64,000 bases of DNA from Thalassolituus maritimus (GCA_913019975.1 CAJWBH010000011.1:1-64000), one strand, 5' to 3'; shown: positions 35,970 to 46,125, counted from the first letter of the stretch. Translations and numbers: made by a program. Notes: a model not told the origin generated them from the sequence alone.

Positions 35970-36821
35970 TCAGACCAGCCCCATCTCATTCAGCATCACA
36001 TCATAACCTTCCTGATAGTTGCTGAATTTAAACTCGTAGCCCAGCTCACGCAGTCGTTTGTTAGAACAACGACGGTTAGCGCGGCGTGATACTTCACCCA
36101 CGTCGCTGTCCGGGTCGACCTCACCGATACGATCCTTCATCCATTCGAGGACATCGAACAGAGTGGCTGGCTCGTTATCAGTGGCGAGATAGCAGTCATC
36201 GAGTGATTCGCCGTTCAGGGCGCGATTAATCAGAAATTTGAGTACTCCCAAACAATCATCACGGTGAATGCGGTTGGTCCATACAGCGGGTTCAGGGTCA
36301 CAGTAACCACCCTGACGCGCCTGCTGAATCATGCGTTCACGGCCCGGACCGTAAATACCAGTGAAGCGTACGACAGTGCCGCCGAATGCCGAATCGAGCA
36401 GTACTTTCTCGGCCGCCAGCATTTCTTTGCCGGCAAAGCTGGATGGCGTAGTTTCGGAGTTTTCGTCGACCCACTCACCATCCATCTGGTGATATACCGA
36501 AGAGCTGGAAACAAAGAAAACACGCTTAGGCGTCTGCCCTTTCAGCTTCTTAAGAATATTCTTCAGGCCTTTCACATAGTAGGCGTGATAGCCTTCTTTC
36601 GAAAAAACCGGCGCTGCCACGCTGTATACGACAATATCAATGTTGTCTGGCAGGTCGGTCAGGGTGCTGGCATCTGACACGTCAGCACTGATCACCTGAA
36701 CCCCTTCCCCAACGGGCTTGTCCGAACGGCGGACGCCAGTCACGTCATGCCCTTCCCGGGCGAGGTCCTGTGCCAGATGGCCGCCGATATCTCCGGTGCC
36801 CACAACCAAAATAGAAGCCAT
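35970..36821 (-). CDS. NAD(P)-dependent epimerase/dehydratase-like protein
   Basis: This 283-aa Rossmann-fold protein has the N-terminal nucleotide-binding motif VVGTGDIGGHLA (GxGxxG type). Further on it has IVYSVAAPVF, RVFFVSSSSVYHQMDGEWVDE and VVRFTGIYGPGRERM. The usual YxxxK catalytic pair of extended SDRs is not evident. It resembles the YeeZ group of unknown substrate. It is divergent from oxyR. The substrate cannot be assigned from sequence. Confidence 0.85.
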   Translation of the reverse strand: MASILVVGTGDIGGHLAQDLAREGHDVTGVRRSDKPVGEGVQVISADVSDASTLTDLPDNIDIVVYSVAAPVFSKEGYHAYYVKGLKNILKKLKGQTPKRVFFVSSSSVYHQMDGEWVDENSETTPSSFAGKEMLAAEKVLLDSAFGGTVVRFTGIYGPGRERMIQQARQGGYCDPEPAVWTNRIHRDDCLGVLKFLINRALNGESLDDCYLATDNEPATLFDVLEWMKDRIGEVDPDSDVGEVSRRANRRCSNKRLRELGYEFKFSNYQEGYDVMLNEMGLV

Positions 36822-36957
36822 GCCTTTCCTCCACTATTTCAGGCATTTTGTACCGCATCTAGGCGGTACCTTACGTTTTATTTTATTACGGTCTTTCGCT
36901 GACGTAATGGATAGGTAGAATAAATCAGATAAGCCACCTTCATTCAAGGTAACAATC

Positions 36958-37857
36958 ATGACCCTGACCGAACTCCGCTATATCGTCACTGTTGCACAGG
37001 AACGACATTTTGGCCGAGCCGCTGAAAAATGTTACGTCAGCCAACCGACGCTCAGCGTAGCGATAAAAAAGCTGGAAAGCGAGTTAGAGGTCGCCATTTT
37101 TGAGCGCAGCAAAAATTCCGTCACCGTTACCCCGTTAGGTGAGCGTATTGTGGCCCAGGCTCAACGTGTTTTAGAGGAGTCCCGGGCCATTAAAGATATC
37201 GCCAGCTCGGGCAAAAATCAGCTGTCGACGCCACTGCGCCTCGGCGCCATTTTCACCATCGGGCCCTATCTGTTTCCTCATCTGGTTCCGCAGATACACA
37301 GTGCCGCGCCGGGCATGCCGCTCTACCTGGAAGAAAACTACACCGGTGTCTTACGTAAGCAGCTTAGAGAAGGCGAGTTGGACGCCATCGTGATTGCGCT
37401 GCCTTTTACTGAACCCGACGTCGTGACCCGACCTCTGTACGAAGAGAAGTTCGTCGTCGTCATGCCCAAAGAACATGAGCTGACGAAGCAGAAAGATATC
37501 GACCCTGAGCAACTGATCGACCTCGACCTGCTCATGTTGGGCGAAGGTCACTGCTTCCGCGATCAGGTGTTTGAACACTGCCCCGCATTGCACCGCAAAC
37601 AGCACAGCCGGGTGGGTAGCGTCCTCGAAGGCAGCTCACTGGAAACACTCAAACACATGGTCGCCACCGGCCTCGGTGTGACTGTGCTCCCTGAGTCCGC
37701 TCTCGGAAATATGGACGAAAACCTGCTGGCCACGCGTCCGTTCCGTGAGCCGGCGCCGTTTCGGACGGTGGCTCTTGCCTGGCGCGCCAGTTTCCCTCGA
37801 GGCAATGCCATCGACCTTCTGATTGAAAACGCCCAGCTGTGCTGGTCTAAGAAGTAA
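36958..37857 (+). CDS. oxyR: OxyR: peroxide-sensing LysR-type regulator
   Basis: This 299-aa LysR family protein begins MTLTELRYIVTVAQERHFGRAAEKCYVSQPTLSVAIKKLE (helix-turn-helix). The redox cysteines are exactly in the Escherichia coli OxyR positions: Cys199 and Cys208 in GEGHCFRDQVFEHCP. Oxidation by hydrogen peroxide forms the disulfide and activates catalase and peroxidase genes. It is followed by recG with 4 bp between stop and start, the same pairing as in Pseudomonas. Confidence 0.96.
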   Translation: MTLTELRYIVTVAQERHFGRAAEKCYVSQPTLSVAIKKLESELEVAIFERSKNSVTVTPLGERIVAQAQRVLEESRAIKDIASSGKNQLSTPLRLGAIFTIGPYLFPHLVPQIHSAAPGMPLYLEENYTGVLRKQLREGELDAIVIALPFTEPDVVTRPLYEEKFVVVMPKEHELTKQKDIDPEQLIDLDLLMLGEGHCFRDQVFEHCPALHRKQHSRVGSVLEGSSLETLKHMVATGLGVTVLPESALGNMDENLLATRPFREPAPFRTVALAWRASFPRGNAIDLLIENAQLCWSKK

Positions 37858-37861
37858 CCTG

Positions 37862-39940
37862 ATGGCGAACTCCGGTAAGCTAACGGATCTGAAAGGCGTC
37901 GGGCCAAAACTGGCAGAGCAGCTGGGTAAACTGAATATCCACTCTCTCACTGACCTCGCCTTTCACCTGCCTTTCCGCTACGAAGACCGGAGTAAAATCA
38001 CCCCCATTGCTGGCCTGATGCCTATGCGGCCCGCGGTTATTCAGGGAGAGGTGAAGGGCTCGAGCGTGGTGTTTGGCAAGCGTCGCAGCCTGCTGGTTAA
38101 GCTTCAGGATCAGAGTGGACTGATCAATCTGCGCTTTTTTCATTTTAATGCGGCGCAAAAAAATCAGATGAGCAAAGGCACTCTGCTGCGCTGCTATGGA
38201 GAACCCCGTCGAGGAGCCAGCGGGCTCGAGCTATACCACCCTGAATACCAACGCATCGAAGACGGTCTGGATACGCCGCTCGAAGCGTCTCTTACTCCTA
38301 TTTATCCGGCCACCGATGGTATTACTCAGCAGCGCCTGCGCCTGCTTCACGAACAGATGATTGAGCTGTTGAAGCAGGATGAGGTGGCTCTTCCTGATCT
38401 GCTCCCCGAACAGTGGTGCGCGCAATGGCGCCTCCCGGGCCTGCGCGAAGCACTCCTGTTTCTTCATAACCCGCCCGCAAACACGGACCTGTTACAGCTG
38501 GAGTCAGGCAGCCACCCCGCACACAAGCGCTTAATTCTGGAAGAACTGCTGGCGCACCAGTTATCTCTGTTTAAACTGCGTGCTCAGGTACAGGCCGATA
38601 AAGCACCCGCCATCCTGAGTGACCATACGTTGCGAAGCGCACTACTGGAGAAACTGCCGTTCACACCAACCGGTGCCCAGCAACGCGTCACCGATGAAAT
38701 CACTGAAGATCTCAAGCAACCCTATCCGATGCTGCGCCTGGTCCAGGGCGATGTTGGTTCTGGTAAAACCTTAGTTGCGGCGCTCGCTGCCTGTGATCTG
38801 CTTCAACAAGGTTATCAGGTTGCGTTAATGGCACCGACCGAGATCCTTGCCGAGCAACACCTGCGTAATCTGGCGGGTTGGTTTGAACCGCTTGGCATTC
38901 GCATGGGCTGGCTTGCCGGCAAAGTTAAAGGAAAAGCCCGGGAACAATCCTTATATGAAATCGCCAGTGGCGAAGCGCAACTGGTCGTAGGGACTCATGC
39001 GTTATTTCAGGAGGACGTGCATTTTTCGAAGCTCGGTCTGGTCATCATCGATGAACAACACCGCTTTGGTGTTCATCAACGCCTGTCACTCAAGGAGAAA
39101 GGTGAACGCGCAGGGCTTGCTCCGCATCAGCTGATCATGACGGCAACGCCCATACCACGAACTCTGGCCATGAGTGCATACGCCGATCTCGATACCTCAG
39201 TGATTGACGAACTGCCTCCGGGGCGTAGCCCGATTACCACGGTTGCCATCAGCGATCAGCGACGCCCGGAAATCATTCAGCGCGTACAGGAAGCCTGCTC
39301 TCAGGGCGCGCAGGCCTATTGGGTCTGCACCCTGATCGAAGAAAGCGAAGCCCTGCAGTGTCAGGCAGCAGAGAATACCTTTGAAGAACTCCAGAAAGCG
39401 CTTCCGGGGCTGCGCGTCGGTCTGGTTCACGGACGCATGAAGGCCGCTGAAAAAGCAGACATCATGGCTGCCTTTAAAGATCATCAGCTGGATCTTCTCG
39501 TCGCAACCACCGTCATCGAAGTCGGCGTCGATGTGCCAAATTCGAGCCTGATGATCATTGAAAACCCAGAGCGCCTGGGCCTGGCCCAGCTGCATCAGCT
39601 GCGGGGGCGGGTTGGTCGTGGCAGCGCAAAGAGTCATTGCGTCCTGCTCTACAAATCACCCCTGTCATTGACCAGCAAACAACGCCTGCAGGTCATGCGC
39701 GATAGCCAGGATGGCTTTTACATTGCCGAACAGGATCTCGAGATCCGCGGCCCCGGTGAATTACTGGGCACGCGCCAGACCGGGCTGCAGATGCTCAGAA
39801 TTGCCGACCTGCAACGCGATGCCGACCTTCTGCCTCAGGTACAGGAAATGGCCAATGATCTCTGGTACCAACACCCAGCCACCGTTGAACCCCTGATTAA
39901 ACGTTGGCTTGGGGACGCCGAACGCTTCGCTAACGTCTGA
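37862..39940 (+). CDS. recG: RecG: branched-DNA helicase
   Basis: This 692-aa protein has the N-terminal wedge domain (LTDLKGVGPKLAEQLGKLNIHSLTDLAFHLPFRYEDRS), Walker A GDVGSGKT, the DEQH box IIDEQHRFGVHQR, the TATPIPRTLA motif and the C-terminal QLRGRVGRG block. It unwinds stalled forks and recombination intermediates. The start ATG 37862 is chosen because it begins at the family N-terminus; an in-frame ATG at 37823 lies inside oxyR. It is co-transcribed with oxyR. Confidence 0.95.
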   Translation: MANSGKLTDLKGVGPKLAEQLGKLNIHSLTDLAFHLPFRYEDRSKITPIAGLMPMRPAVIQGEVKGSSVVFGKRRSLLVKLQDQSGLINLRFFHFNAAQKNQMSKGTLLRCYGEPRRGASGLELYHPEYQRIEDGLDTPLEASLTPIYPATDGITQQRLRLLHEQMIELLKQDEVALPDLLPEQWCAQWRLPGLREALLFLHNPPANTDLLQLESGSHPAHKRLILEELLAHQLSLFKLRAQVQADKAPAILSDHTLRSALLEKLPFTPTGAQQRVTDEITEDLKQPYPMLRLVQGDVGSGKTLVAALAACDLLQQGYQVALMAPTEILAEQHLRNLAGWFEPLGIRMGWLAGKVKGKAREQSLYEIASGEAQLVVGTHALFQEDVHFSKLGLVIIDEQHRFGVHQRLSLKEKGERAGLAPHQLIMTATPIPRTLAMSAYADLDTSVIDELPPGRSPITTVAISDQRRPEIIQRVQEACSQGAQAYWVCTLIEESEALQCQAAENTFEELQKALPGLRVGLVHGRMKAAEKADIMAAFKDHQLDLLVATTVIEVGVDVPNSSLMIIENPERLGLAQLHQLRGRVGRGSAKSHCVLLYKSPLSLTSKQRLQVMRDSQDGFYIAEQDLEIRGPGELLGTRQTGLQMLRIADLQRDADLLPQVQEMANDLWYQHPATVEPLIKRWLGDAERFANV

Positions 39941-40037
39941 CCCCGAACAAAGAAATATCTCCAATTTAGTCCCAATCAACCACATTTTTCAGGATCTCTA
40001 CTATATTTTCTGAAAGAACGAATTCCGGGGCGAAAAC

Positions 40038-41438
40038 ATGTCAGCCATTCCAGCCGTCGTACAGAAAATCCTTGAAGACTGGCGAATCCCCTACTCCGCC
40101 GCTGATGACAAGGAGTTGTTTGAAATCATGCAAAGTAATCCGCCCGCATCCTACTCTTCCAAGGTTGCTTATAATGTGTTCCTGAAAGATGAGCTGGGGC
40201 AGGTGCAGGTTCTGGTACCGGGCGACCGGATGCTTGATCTCACCCAATTGTCACATGCCTTTGGCAGGCAGTTCACCGCTCTGTCTGTGGACGAGCTTGA
40301 TCTGCTCAAGGCCCGCTACAAAATTGACCAGTTTCCGGCGATACCGCAGATCACCGAAATGGAAACCATGATTGATCAGGCGCTGCTGCGCGAGCAGGAG
40401 CTGTTCGTATACTCTGGCGAAGAAGGCAAAAATTGGCTCAAGATTCCGATGTCGGAATTCCGCGCGCTAACGACCAGCTCGCATGTCGGCAACTACAGCA
40501 CGCCTTTGCGTCCTGACCGCCCGGGACAGGGCAGCGATCAGGATCTTGATGATGTCCATTCGGCCATCCGTCAGTTTACGCCGCTCAGAATCAAACAGCG
40601 CCTCGAAGAAACCCTGGACCTCCCGCCTCTACCCGAAGTCGCGCGCAAGATTATCGAACTGAGGGTCGACCCGGAAGCCGACAGCAAATCACTGGCCACG
40701 ACCATTGAGGTTGATCCAGGCATGTCGGCTCAGGTACTGAGTTGGGCGCGCTCTCCGTACTACGGCACACGTGGCGAGATCAAAAGTGTTGAAGAAGCGG
40801 TGATCCGCGTGCTCGGTTTTGATCTGGTGATCAACCTAGCACTCGGGCTGGCGCTGGGCCGGTCTCTGGCTGTGCCTAAAGAAGGGCCGCACGGTTACAC
40901 CCCATTCTGGAAGCAGGCAGTGATGACCGCAGCACTGTGCGGCGAACTGGTACGTAAAATAGAGCCAGCAGGTCGCCCATCACAGGGCATGGCCTACCTG
41001 AGCGGTCTGCTGCATAACTTCGGATTTCTGATTCTGGCGCAGGTGTTTCCGCCCCAGTTTTCGCTGATCAACCGCCACATTGAGGCAAACCCGCACATTA
41101 ACCGTTTCTACATTGAAAACTACTTACTCGGCATGAGCCGTGAGCAGTGCGCCGCTGCCTTGATGATGCAGTGGCAGATGCCCGGTGAACTGGTTGCTTC
41201 GCTGCGTCAGATGCACAACGCCGATTACGATGGCGACTATTCAGGCTATGCGAACCTGCTCTTCGTTGCCGTGCGTCTGCTGCGTGAACGTGGTGTGGGT
41301 GACGGACCGTCAGAAGTCATTCCAGAGCAGGTATATGCTCGTCTGGGGCTGTCCGCTGAAGACGCGGCTGAAGTGGCAGATACTCTGGTTGAGAATCAGG
41401 ACAGCTTCGCTGACCTTATCAGCATTCTGAATCACTGA
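40038..41438 (+). CDS. YbaK-like domain plus HDOD domain signalling protein
   Basis: In this 466-aa protein the first about 150 residues resemble the YbaK/ProRS-associated editing fold (VQVLVPGDRMLDLTQLSHAFGRQFTALSVDEL). The C-terminal about 280 residues form an HDOD domain (LPPLPEVARKIIELRVDPEADSKSLATTIEVDPGMSAQVLSWARSPYYG ... LGFDLVINLALGLALGRSL ... GLLHNFGFLILAQVFP). HDOD proteins are signalling modules without the HD metal chemistry. Function is unknown. There is no signal peptide. Confidence 0.88.
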   Translation: MSAIPAVVQKILEDWRIPYSAADDKELFEIMQSNPPASYSSKVAYNVFLKDELGQVQVLVPGDRMLDLTQLSHAFGRQFTALSVDELDLLKARYKIDQFPAIPQITEMETMIDQALLREQELFVYSGEEGKNWLKIPMSEFRALTTSSHVGNYSTPLRPDRPGQGSDQDLDDVHSAIRQFTPLRIKQRLEETLDLPPLPEVARKIIELRVDPEADSKSLATTIEVDPGMSAQVLSWARSPYYGTRGEIKSVEEAVIRVLGFDLVINLALGLALGRSLAVPKEGPHGYTPFWKQAVMTAALCGELVRKIEPAGRPSQGMAYLSGLLHNFGFLILAQVFPPQFSLINRHIEANPHINRFYIENYLLGMSREQCAAALMMQWQMPGELVASLRQMHNADYDGDYSGYANLLFVAVRLLRERGVGDGPSEVIPEQVYARLGLSAEDAAEVADTLVENQDSFADLISILNH

Positions 41439-41478
41439 GGCTTTACTTAAATCAGCCCATTACCTGAAAGCCAGACTT

Positions 41479-42222
41479 TCACTGGATGAGACCAGGCTCA
41501 GCAAGCTCAGGCGGGGCAGGATCTGGTAACGCAGCAAAGGCTTCGGTCAGCCAACGCTGCATTACCGGGTCATTCCACAGTCGGATCAGGGCATCTATTT
41601 CTGCATTACTCACCCGGCGATACGCGTACAGCATAAAATTCAGTACAGCGTCCCGTGTATCAGCTTCATATCCTTGAGAGAGCTCAAGCTCCAGAGTATC
41701 TGACACGGATGCCTGTACGCGAATCAACCATTCTGCCATCCGCGTTGCCGATACGAAACGTTCAACCCTTTGCACCCGGGAAACGGCCGGAGGATACGTA
41801 GCTAGCCTTTGCATGTAACGTTCGTATTCTGGCGTTCCCTGTTCCTGAAGCGCAGTGTCTTCCATCAAACGTCCTCGCGCCATGAGAGAATCATCAACGA
41901 TCTCCAGTAAGCCGGCGACCTCTTCGTCCGTGAATGATTCGAGTAGCTGAGTAAACGATGTCTGCAGAGCTGCAGGCGACCAGGGCAGAAGCTGACGTAA
42001 GCGGTCACGCTTCTCGCTGTCGCTCAGTTCAGTCAACTGCGCTTCGGCTAACTGCCGGACCTGTGTCGATATACCGGACACACCGCTACCAGAAATAATA
42101 CGCTCAGGCGCACTCCCATCAGCAGCATAGGCAAGACCCGCCGAAGTCAACGAGGCAGCGAGTACAACAACGAACGTCGCAACTAAACACGTCAGAAAAC
42201 GATAGAGAGAAAGCCGCTTCAT
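41479..42222 (-). CDS. Exported protein of unknown function
   Basis: This 247-aa protein starts with a signal peptide (MKRLSLYRFLTCLVATFVVVLAASLTSAGLAYA). The mature part is helical and acidic and contains FTDEEVAGLLEIVDDSLMARG and RRVSNAEIDALIRLWNDPVMQRWL, loosely like DUF2059 proteins, which I cannot confirm. It overlaps the symporter stop by four bases (ATGA), so it is translated with it. Function is unknown. Confidence 0.75.
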   Translation of the reverse strand: MKRLSLYRFLTCLVATFVVVLAASLTSAGLAYAADGSAPERIISGSGVSGISTQVRQLAEAQLTELSDSEKRDRLRQLLPWSPAALQTSFTQLLESFTDEEVAGLLEIVDDSLMARGRLMEDTALQEQGTPEYERYMQRLATYPPAVSRVQRVERFVSATRMAEWLIRVQASVSDTLELELSQGYEADTRDAVLNFMLYAYRRVSNAEIDALIRLWNDPVMQRWLTEAFAALPDPAPPELAEPGLIQ

Positions 42223-43511
42223 TTGTCGTCGTTGCTATTCGTCGCAGAGAGACTCAGGTCGTTATAGCGCTCGTGATTCAGAACCCCTTCGGTCTTAGCA
42301 ATCACAACCGAGACCATGGTGTCGCCAGTCACATTCACTGCGGTACGCAACATATCTAACAGGCGGTCGACGCCGATAATTAATGCAATCCCTTCTACCG
42401 GTAAACCGACCTGCTGCAGAACCATCGACAGGGTAATCAACCCAACACCCGGTACACCTGCGGTGCCGATGGAGGCCAGAGTGGCGGTGGCAATCACCAA
42501 CAGGTAGTCACCCATGCTCAGATCAAGGCCAAACGCCTGAGCAATAAACACAGTCGCTACGCCCTGCATAATGGCCGTACCGTCCATATTAATGGTGGCG
42601 CCCAGCGGTAGCACAAAAGATGCAGCACGGGTACCGACACCGAGATTCTGCTCAGCGTTCTTGATGGTAACCGGCAAGGTGGCACTGCTTGATGCCGTAC
42701 TGAAGGCGAAAATCTGCACCGGCCACATTTTCTTGAGGAAGGTTACCGGAGAGACCCCGGCGAACATACGGAGCATAGCGGAGTAGACAACAATACCGTG
42801 CACCAGCAGCACCGCGACCACGGTAAACATGTAGGCCAACAGTTCCTGCACTGGCCCCAGCCCTTTGGAGGCAAACAGGCTGAACAGCAAAGCAAACACA
42901 CCGTAAGGCGCAAGATTCATCAGCATGGTGACGAGCGTCATCAGAATCTCGTTCCAGTCGCTGAATTGCTTACCGATACGCTCACCCGGCACACCTGAGC
43001 GACCAATAGCGAGACCAACCAGAATCGCGAACACGATCACCTGCAGCATATTGCCCTCGGCCATTGCCAGGAACGGATTCGTTGGGAATATATTCGCCAG
43101 AACATCGATAAGAGGTACCGCCTCAGGGGCCTTAAATTCCGCCTCCACCGACATATCGATTCCGACGCCGGGATTCACGATATTGGCCAGCGTCATGGCC
43201 GCAGAAATCGCAATGGCGGTCGTCACAAGGTACAGAAACACCGTCTTCAGACTCATTCGTCCGAGGCTGCTCTGATCGCTCAGATGACAAACGCCGCAGA
43301 CCAGAGAAACAAACACAAGCGGTACAACGAGGACTTTCAGGCTGGAGACAAAGATTTTACCGATCAAAGCAAACAGACCGGATGCCAGCAGATCATCCAG
43401 CACATAGCGCACGCTGTCATTGAGGTCTGGCATGGCCAGGAGGTTGAACGTGATAGTGCCGAGTACGATGGCGAGCGCCATGGCCAGAAGAATTCGGGTT
43501 GTCAGCGTCAC
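42219..43511 (-). CDS. DAACS-family dicarboxylate/amino acid:cation symporter
   Basis: This 430-aa membrane transporter has DAACS hallmarks: the serine-rich FSTASSSATLPVTI loop, the NMDGTAI motif in LGATINMDGTAIMQGV, and the C-terminal DRLLDMLRTAVNVTGD. It belongs to the GltP/DctA fold and takes up glutamate/aspartate or C4-dicarboxylates with Na+ or H+. Which substrate cannot be read from sequence. It forms a two-gene operon with the downstream exported protein. Confidence 0.93.
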   Translation of the reverse strand: MTLTTRILLAMALAIVLGTITFNLLAMPDLNDSVRYVLDDLLASGLFALIGKIFVSSLKVLVVPLVFVSLVCGVCHLSDQSSLGRMSLKTVFLYLVTTAIAISAAMTLANIVNPGVGIDMSVEAEFKAPEAVPLIDVLANIFPTNPFLAMAEGNMLQVIVFAILVGLAIGRSGVPGERIGKQFSDWNEILMTLVTMLMNLAPYGVFALLFSLFASKGLGPVQELLAYMFTVVAVLLVHGIVVYSAMLRMFAGVSPVTFLKKMWPVQIFAFSTASSSATLPVTIKNAEQNLGVGTRAASFVLPLGATINMDGTAIMQGVATVFIAQAFGLDLSMGDYLLVIATATLASIGTAGVPGVGLITLSMVLQQVGLPVEGIALIIGVDRLLDMLRTAVNVTGDTMVSVVIAKTEGVLNHERYNDLSLSATNSNDDK

Positions 43512-43591
43512 GGTACAGCCTCCTTTTTATTCTGGTTATTTCTCACTGATCGATTTGGCCCTGATGACAGGGCCCGATTTTTAGGTCTGAA

Positions 43592-43954
43592 TCAGGGTTT
43601 CAGGTATTTGCTGATGCCCTGAAACCACATCACTTTGGACAGGTCGCCACTGATCTTAATGTCTTTTTCCTGAATGCCGCGCATAAACGCATTACGGTCT
43701 TTCGAGGTAAGCACTTTCAGACCGGTGTGTGCATCTTTGAAGCTGATCGTGAATGCAGGATTGCTGTGAGCCTTACCTTTACTGGAAATGCTTTCATCTT
43801 TAACAACAAACTGACGGACGGCTTTGCCATCGTCGGTCTGTAACTGAAACGCCATGTCCTGCCCTGCCAGTTGCTCCCGGAACTTAGGGTTCTTTTTGGC
43901 TGCTTTTTTCATCAGTTTGGACAGTACCCAAAGCAACATGCGGAATTTAAACAA
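43592..43954 (-). CDS. SCP2-like small protein
   Basis: This 120-aa basic protein with FRMLLWVLSKLMKKAAKKNPKFREQLAGQDMAFQLQTDDG ... HSNPAFTISFKDAHTGLKVL ... DIKISGDLSKVMWFQGI matches the pattern of SCP2/sterol-carrier-like proteins common in gammaproteobacteria. Its ligand is unknown. It precedes the symporter gene on the minus strand. Confidence 0.8.
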   Translation of the reverse strand: MFKFRMLLWVLSKLMKKAAKKNPKFREQLAGQDMAFQLQTDDGKAVRQFVVKDESISSKGKAHSNPAFTISFKDAHTGLKVLTSKDRNAFMRGIQEKDIKISGDLSKVMWFQGISKYLKP

Positions 43955-43981
43955 GGGAGTCTCCTCAGCTGTCAGCGCCCG

Positions 43982-44518
43982 TTAGTCGTCGGGCGTACTT
44001 TGATCATCGTCATTAGCAAATACCGCGGTACCTGCTAGCGACGGCATAATATTGAGCAGGCCATTATGCCCCAGACGGCGCATATGGTGTCGGTTTCTTT
44101 CGGGAATTCTCTCAGGGAATCTGATCTGTGTTAAGGCTTCTTCGATATCATGCTCACGGATAATATGCAGCATCGGAAACGGAGAGCGGTTGGTGAAGTG
44201 ACTCATGTCGTCTGCGTCTTCACCCTCAAACACATACTGTGGATGGAAGGTCGCCAGCTGCAGCAGCCCTTCATACCCCATCTGCACCAGCAGATCATCG
44301 CAGATCAGAGTCCAGTTCCAGTACTCATCAAAATCACGATACAGGTTCGGTACAACAAACAACGCGGTGGGTAGATCAGAGGGCAATGAATCAGCCACCT
44401 CTTGCAGCAGAGTCATAAACTCAGCGGTTGCCGTGTAATCATCAGAGGCTGGGGAAACTTCAATCCGGAGGGTGTCCATCACTGGACTGGCGAAGGGGCA
44501 AAGCCCTTCACCGACCAC
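43982..44518 (-). CDS. DUF1415-like protein; start uncertain
   Basis: The open frame from GTG 44518 gives 178 aa. The family signature is VVGEGLCPFASP at the start, then YRDFDEYW and LATFHPQYVFEGE, RSPFPMLHIIRE. Sequence similarity to the family continues upstream of GTG 44518: the frame is open to a stop at 44603 and encodes LTREWVSRL, the expected N-terminal helix. No ATG or other GTG/TTG is found there. Rare ATA (44581) or CTG (44535) codons, or an error in the sequence, would be needed for the full helix. AAGGA lies 9 bases upstream of the ATA, which overlaps the hupB stop. Function of the family is unknown. Confidence 0.8.
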   Translation of the reverse strand: MVGEGLCPFASPVMDTLRIEVSPASDDYTATAEFMTLLQEVADSLPSDLPTALFVVPNLYRDFDEYWNWTLICDDLLVQMGYEGLLQLATFHPQYVFEGEDADDMSHFTNRSPFPMLHIIREHDIEEALTQIRFPERIPERNRHHMRRLGHNGLLNIMPSLAGTAVFANDDDQSTPDD

Positions 44519-44577
44519 CAGCCGGCTGACCCACTCACGGGTCAGTTCAGCGGCGGCGGTAACATCAGGAACGCCGC

Positions 44578-44850
44578 TTATTGGACGGATTCCTTCAGCG
44601 CTTTACCTGGCTTAAATGCAGGAACCTTAGCGGCTGCAATGGTGATTGGCTCACCAGTCTGTGGGTTTTTACCCTGGCGCTCAGCGCGGTCACGTACTTC
44701 AAAAGTACCGAAACCGATCAGAGTCACAGATTCGCCTTCGCTCAGAGACTTAGCAATCTGGTCTGTAAAAGCAGTAACAACCTCTGCTGCTTTTTCTTTG
44801 CTCAGGTCTGCTTTTTCAGCGATGGCCGCAGCCAGTTCTGGTTTACGCAT
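44578..44850 (-). CDS. hupB: HU-type nucleoid protein
   Basis: This 90-aa DNA-bending protein [28 protein letters not shown] ... [46 protein letters not shown] has the full HU fold. The beta-arm [13 protein letters not shown] and tip Pro are present. It is close in pattern to HU-beta of gammaproteobacteria. Confidence 0.96.
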   Translation of the reverse strand: MRKPELAAAIAEKADLSKEKAAEVVTAFTDQIAKSLSEGESVTLIGFGTFEVRDRAERQGKNPQTGEPITIAAAKVPAFKPGKALKESVQ

Positions 44851-44912
44851 AGTAATATCCTTGTTTCTGTTGTCAGTATTGATCTGTTAAAGACCAATGA
44901 TGTTACAGAGAA

Positions 44913-46073
44913 TCAGGGCATGATTGCCGGCAATTCTTTGTTGAGTGCTACTTTATTCGCTACTTTTGCTCCGGTCAAAGCGTATCCGAGCAGATCACCT
45001 GCTTCATTGCGGTATTCTGCCTGAACGTCATTGCCTTCCTGTTCAACCATCCAACGACCTGACGCATCACCACCCGGTGGCGGAGATACTACCACAGGAC
45101 ACGCTGGCGTCTTCACAGTGACAGGCATAACACCGTAGCTGACTTCAGTCGGTGTGCCGGTCAGTGTCTTCGCCAGAGCACGGGCAGAAGCCATCAACGG
45201 CAGTACGTAGAGCAGCACGCGGCCTTCAACTTCAGCACAGTCACCCAGAGTGTAAACATCATCAGCACTGGTTTTCAGGTGACGGTCTGCAACGATACCG
45301 TGGTTCACTTTGATACCCGCATCGCCTGCCAGCTGAGTGCGAGGACGAAGACCAATCGCTGAAACCACGACATCGGCACGAATTTCATCACCGTTGTCCA
45401 GAGTTGCGACAACACCGTCGCCATCACGTTCAATACGGCTCACCAGAGGGCCAAGGTGGAATTTAACACCGATGCCTTCCAGACCGGCCTGTACTGCGTT
45501 GGCCGCTGATTCAGGCAGCAGAGTCGGGAACACCTGATCACACGGAGCCACGATTTCACACTCATAACCACCAGCAGTCATATCATTGGCAAACTCACAA
45601 CCAATGAGACCTGCGCCCATGATCAGAACGCGCTTCTTACCTTCGGCTGCGGTACGGAATTTGGCGTAGTCTTCGAGATCATTGATCGAGAACACCAGAT
45701 CTTCAGCACCACCTTCGATACGTGGACCCACCGCTTCTGCACCCCAGGCCAGAACCAGCTTGCTGTATTCAACCGTTTCATCACCCAGGCTGATGGTATG
45801 AGCATCGATATCGATCGCGGTCACCACAGTATTGGTACGGATCGTCATGTTCAGCTGTTCGGCCATACCCGCAGCAGTGTTCATCGCCAGTTCATCTGCG
45901 GTTTTATTCTTGCCGTAACCTGTCGACAGCATCGGCTTGGAGTAGCTACGGCCGTCGTCTCCAGTGATCATCAGCAAAGGCTGATCAGCAGCAAGTTTAC
46001 GAAGTTCTTTTGCCAGGTTATATCCGGCCAGGCCTGAGCCAATAATTACGATAGGAGCAGATGAATTACTCAT
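44913..46073 (-). CDS. Rubredoxin reductase (FAD/NADH)
   Basis: This 386-aa pyridine-nucleotide oxidoreductase has the FAD motif [17 protein letters not shown] at the N-terminus, an NAD(P)H motif ([16 protein letters not shown]) and the FAD ribityl block [10 protein letters not shown]. It passes electrons from NADH to the rubredoxin encoded 81 bp upstream. Rubredoxin pairs serve alkane hydroxylases or oxygen/peroxide reduction. The neighbourhood hupB-reductase-rubredoxin-ubiC is also found in Pseudomonas. Confidence 0.94.
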   Translation of the reverse strand: MSNSSAPIVIIGSGLAGYNLAKELRKLAADQPLLMITGDDGRSYSKPMLSTGYGKNKTADELAMNTAAGMAEQLNMTIRTNTVVTAIDIDAHTISLGDETVEYSKLVLAWGAEAVGPRIEGGAEDLVFSINDLEDYAKFRTAAEGKKRVLIMGAGLIGCEFANDMTAGGYECEIVAPCDQVFPTLLPESAANAVQAGLEGIGVKFHLGPLVSRIERDGDGVVATLDNGDEIRADVVVSAIGLRPRTQLAGDAGIKVNHGIVADRHLKTSADDVYTLGDCAEVEGRVLLYVLPLMASARALAKTLTGTPTEVSYGVMPVTVKTPACPVVVSPPPGGDASGRWMVEQEGNDVQAEYRNEAGDLLGYALTGAKVANKVALNKELPAIMP

Positions 46074-46125
46074 AGAAGGGTCCGTTAAGTTGTCAGATAA
46101 GGAAGGTCTGCAGAAACGCAGGGGG

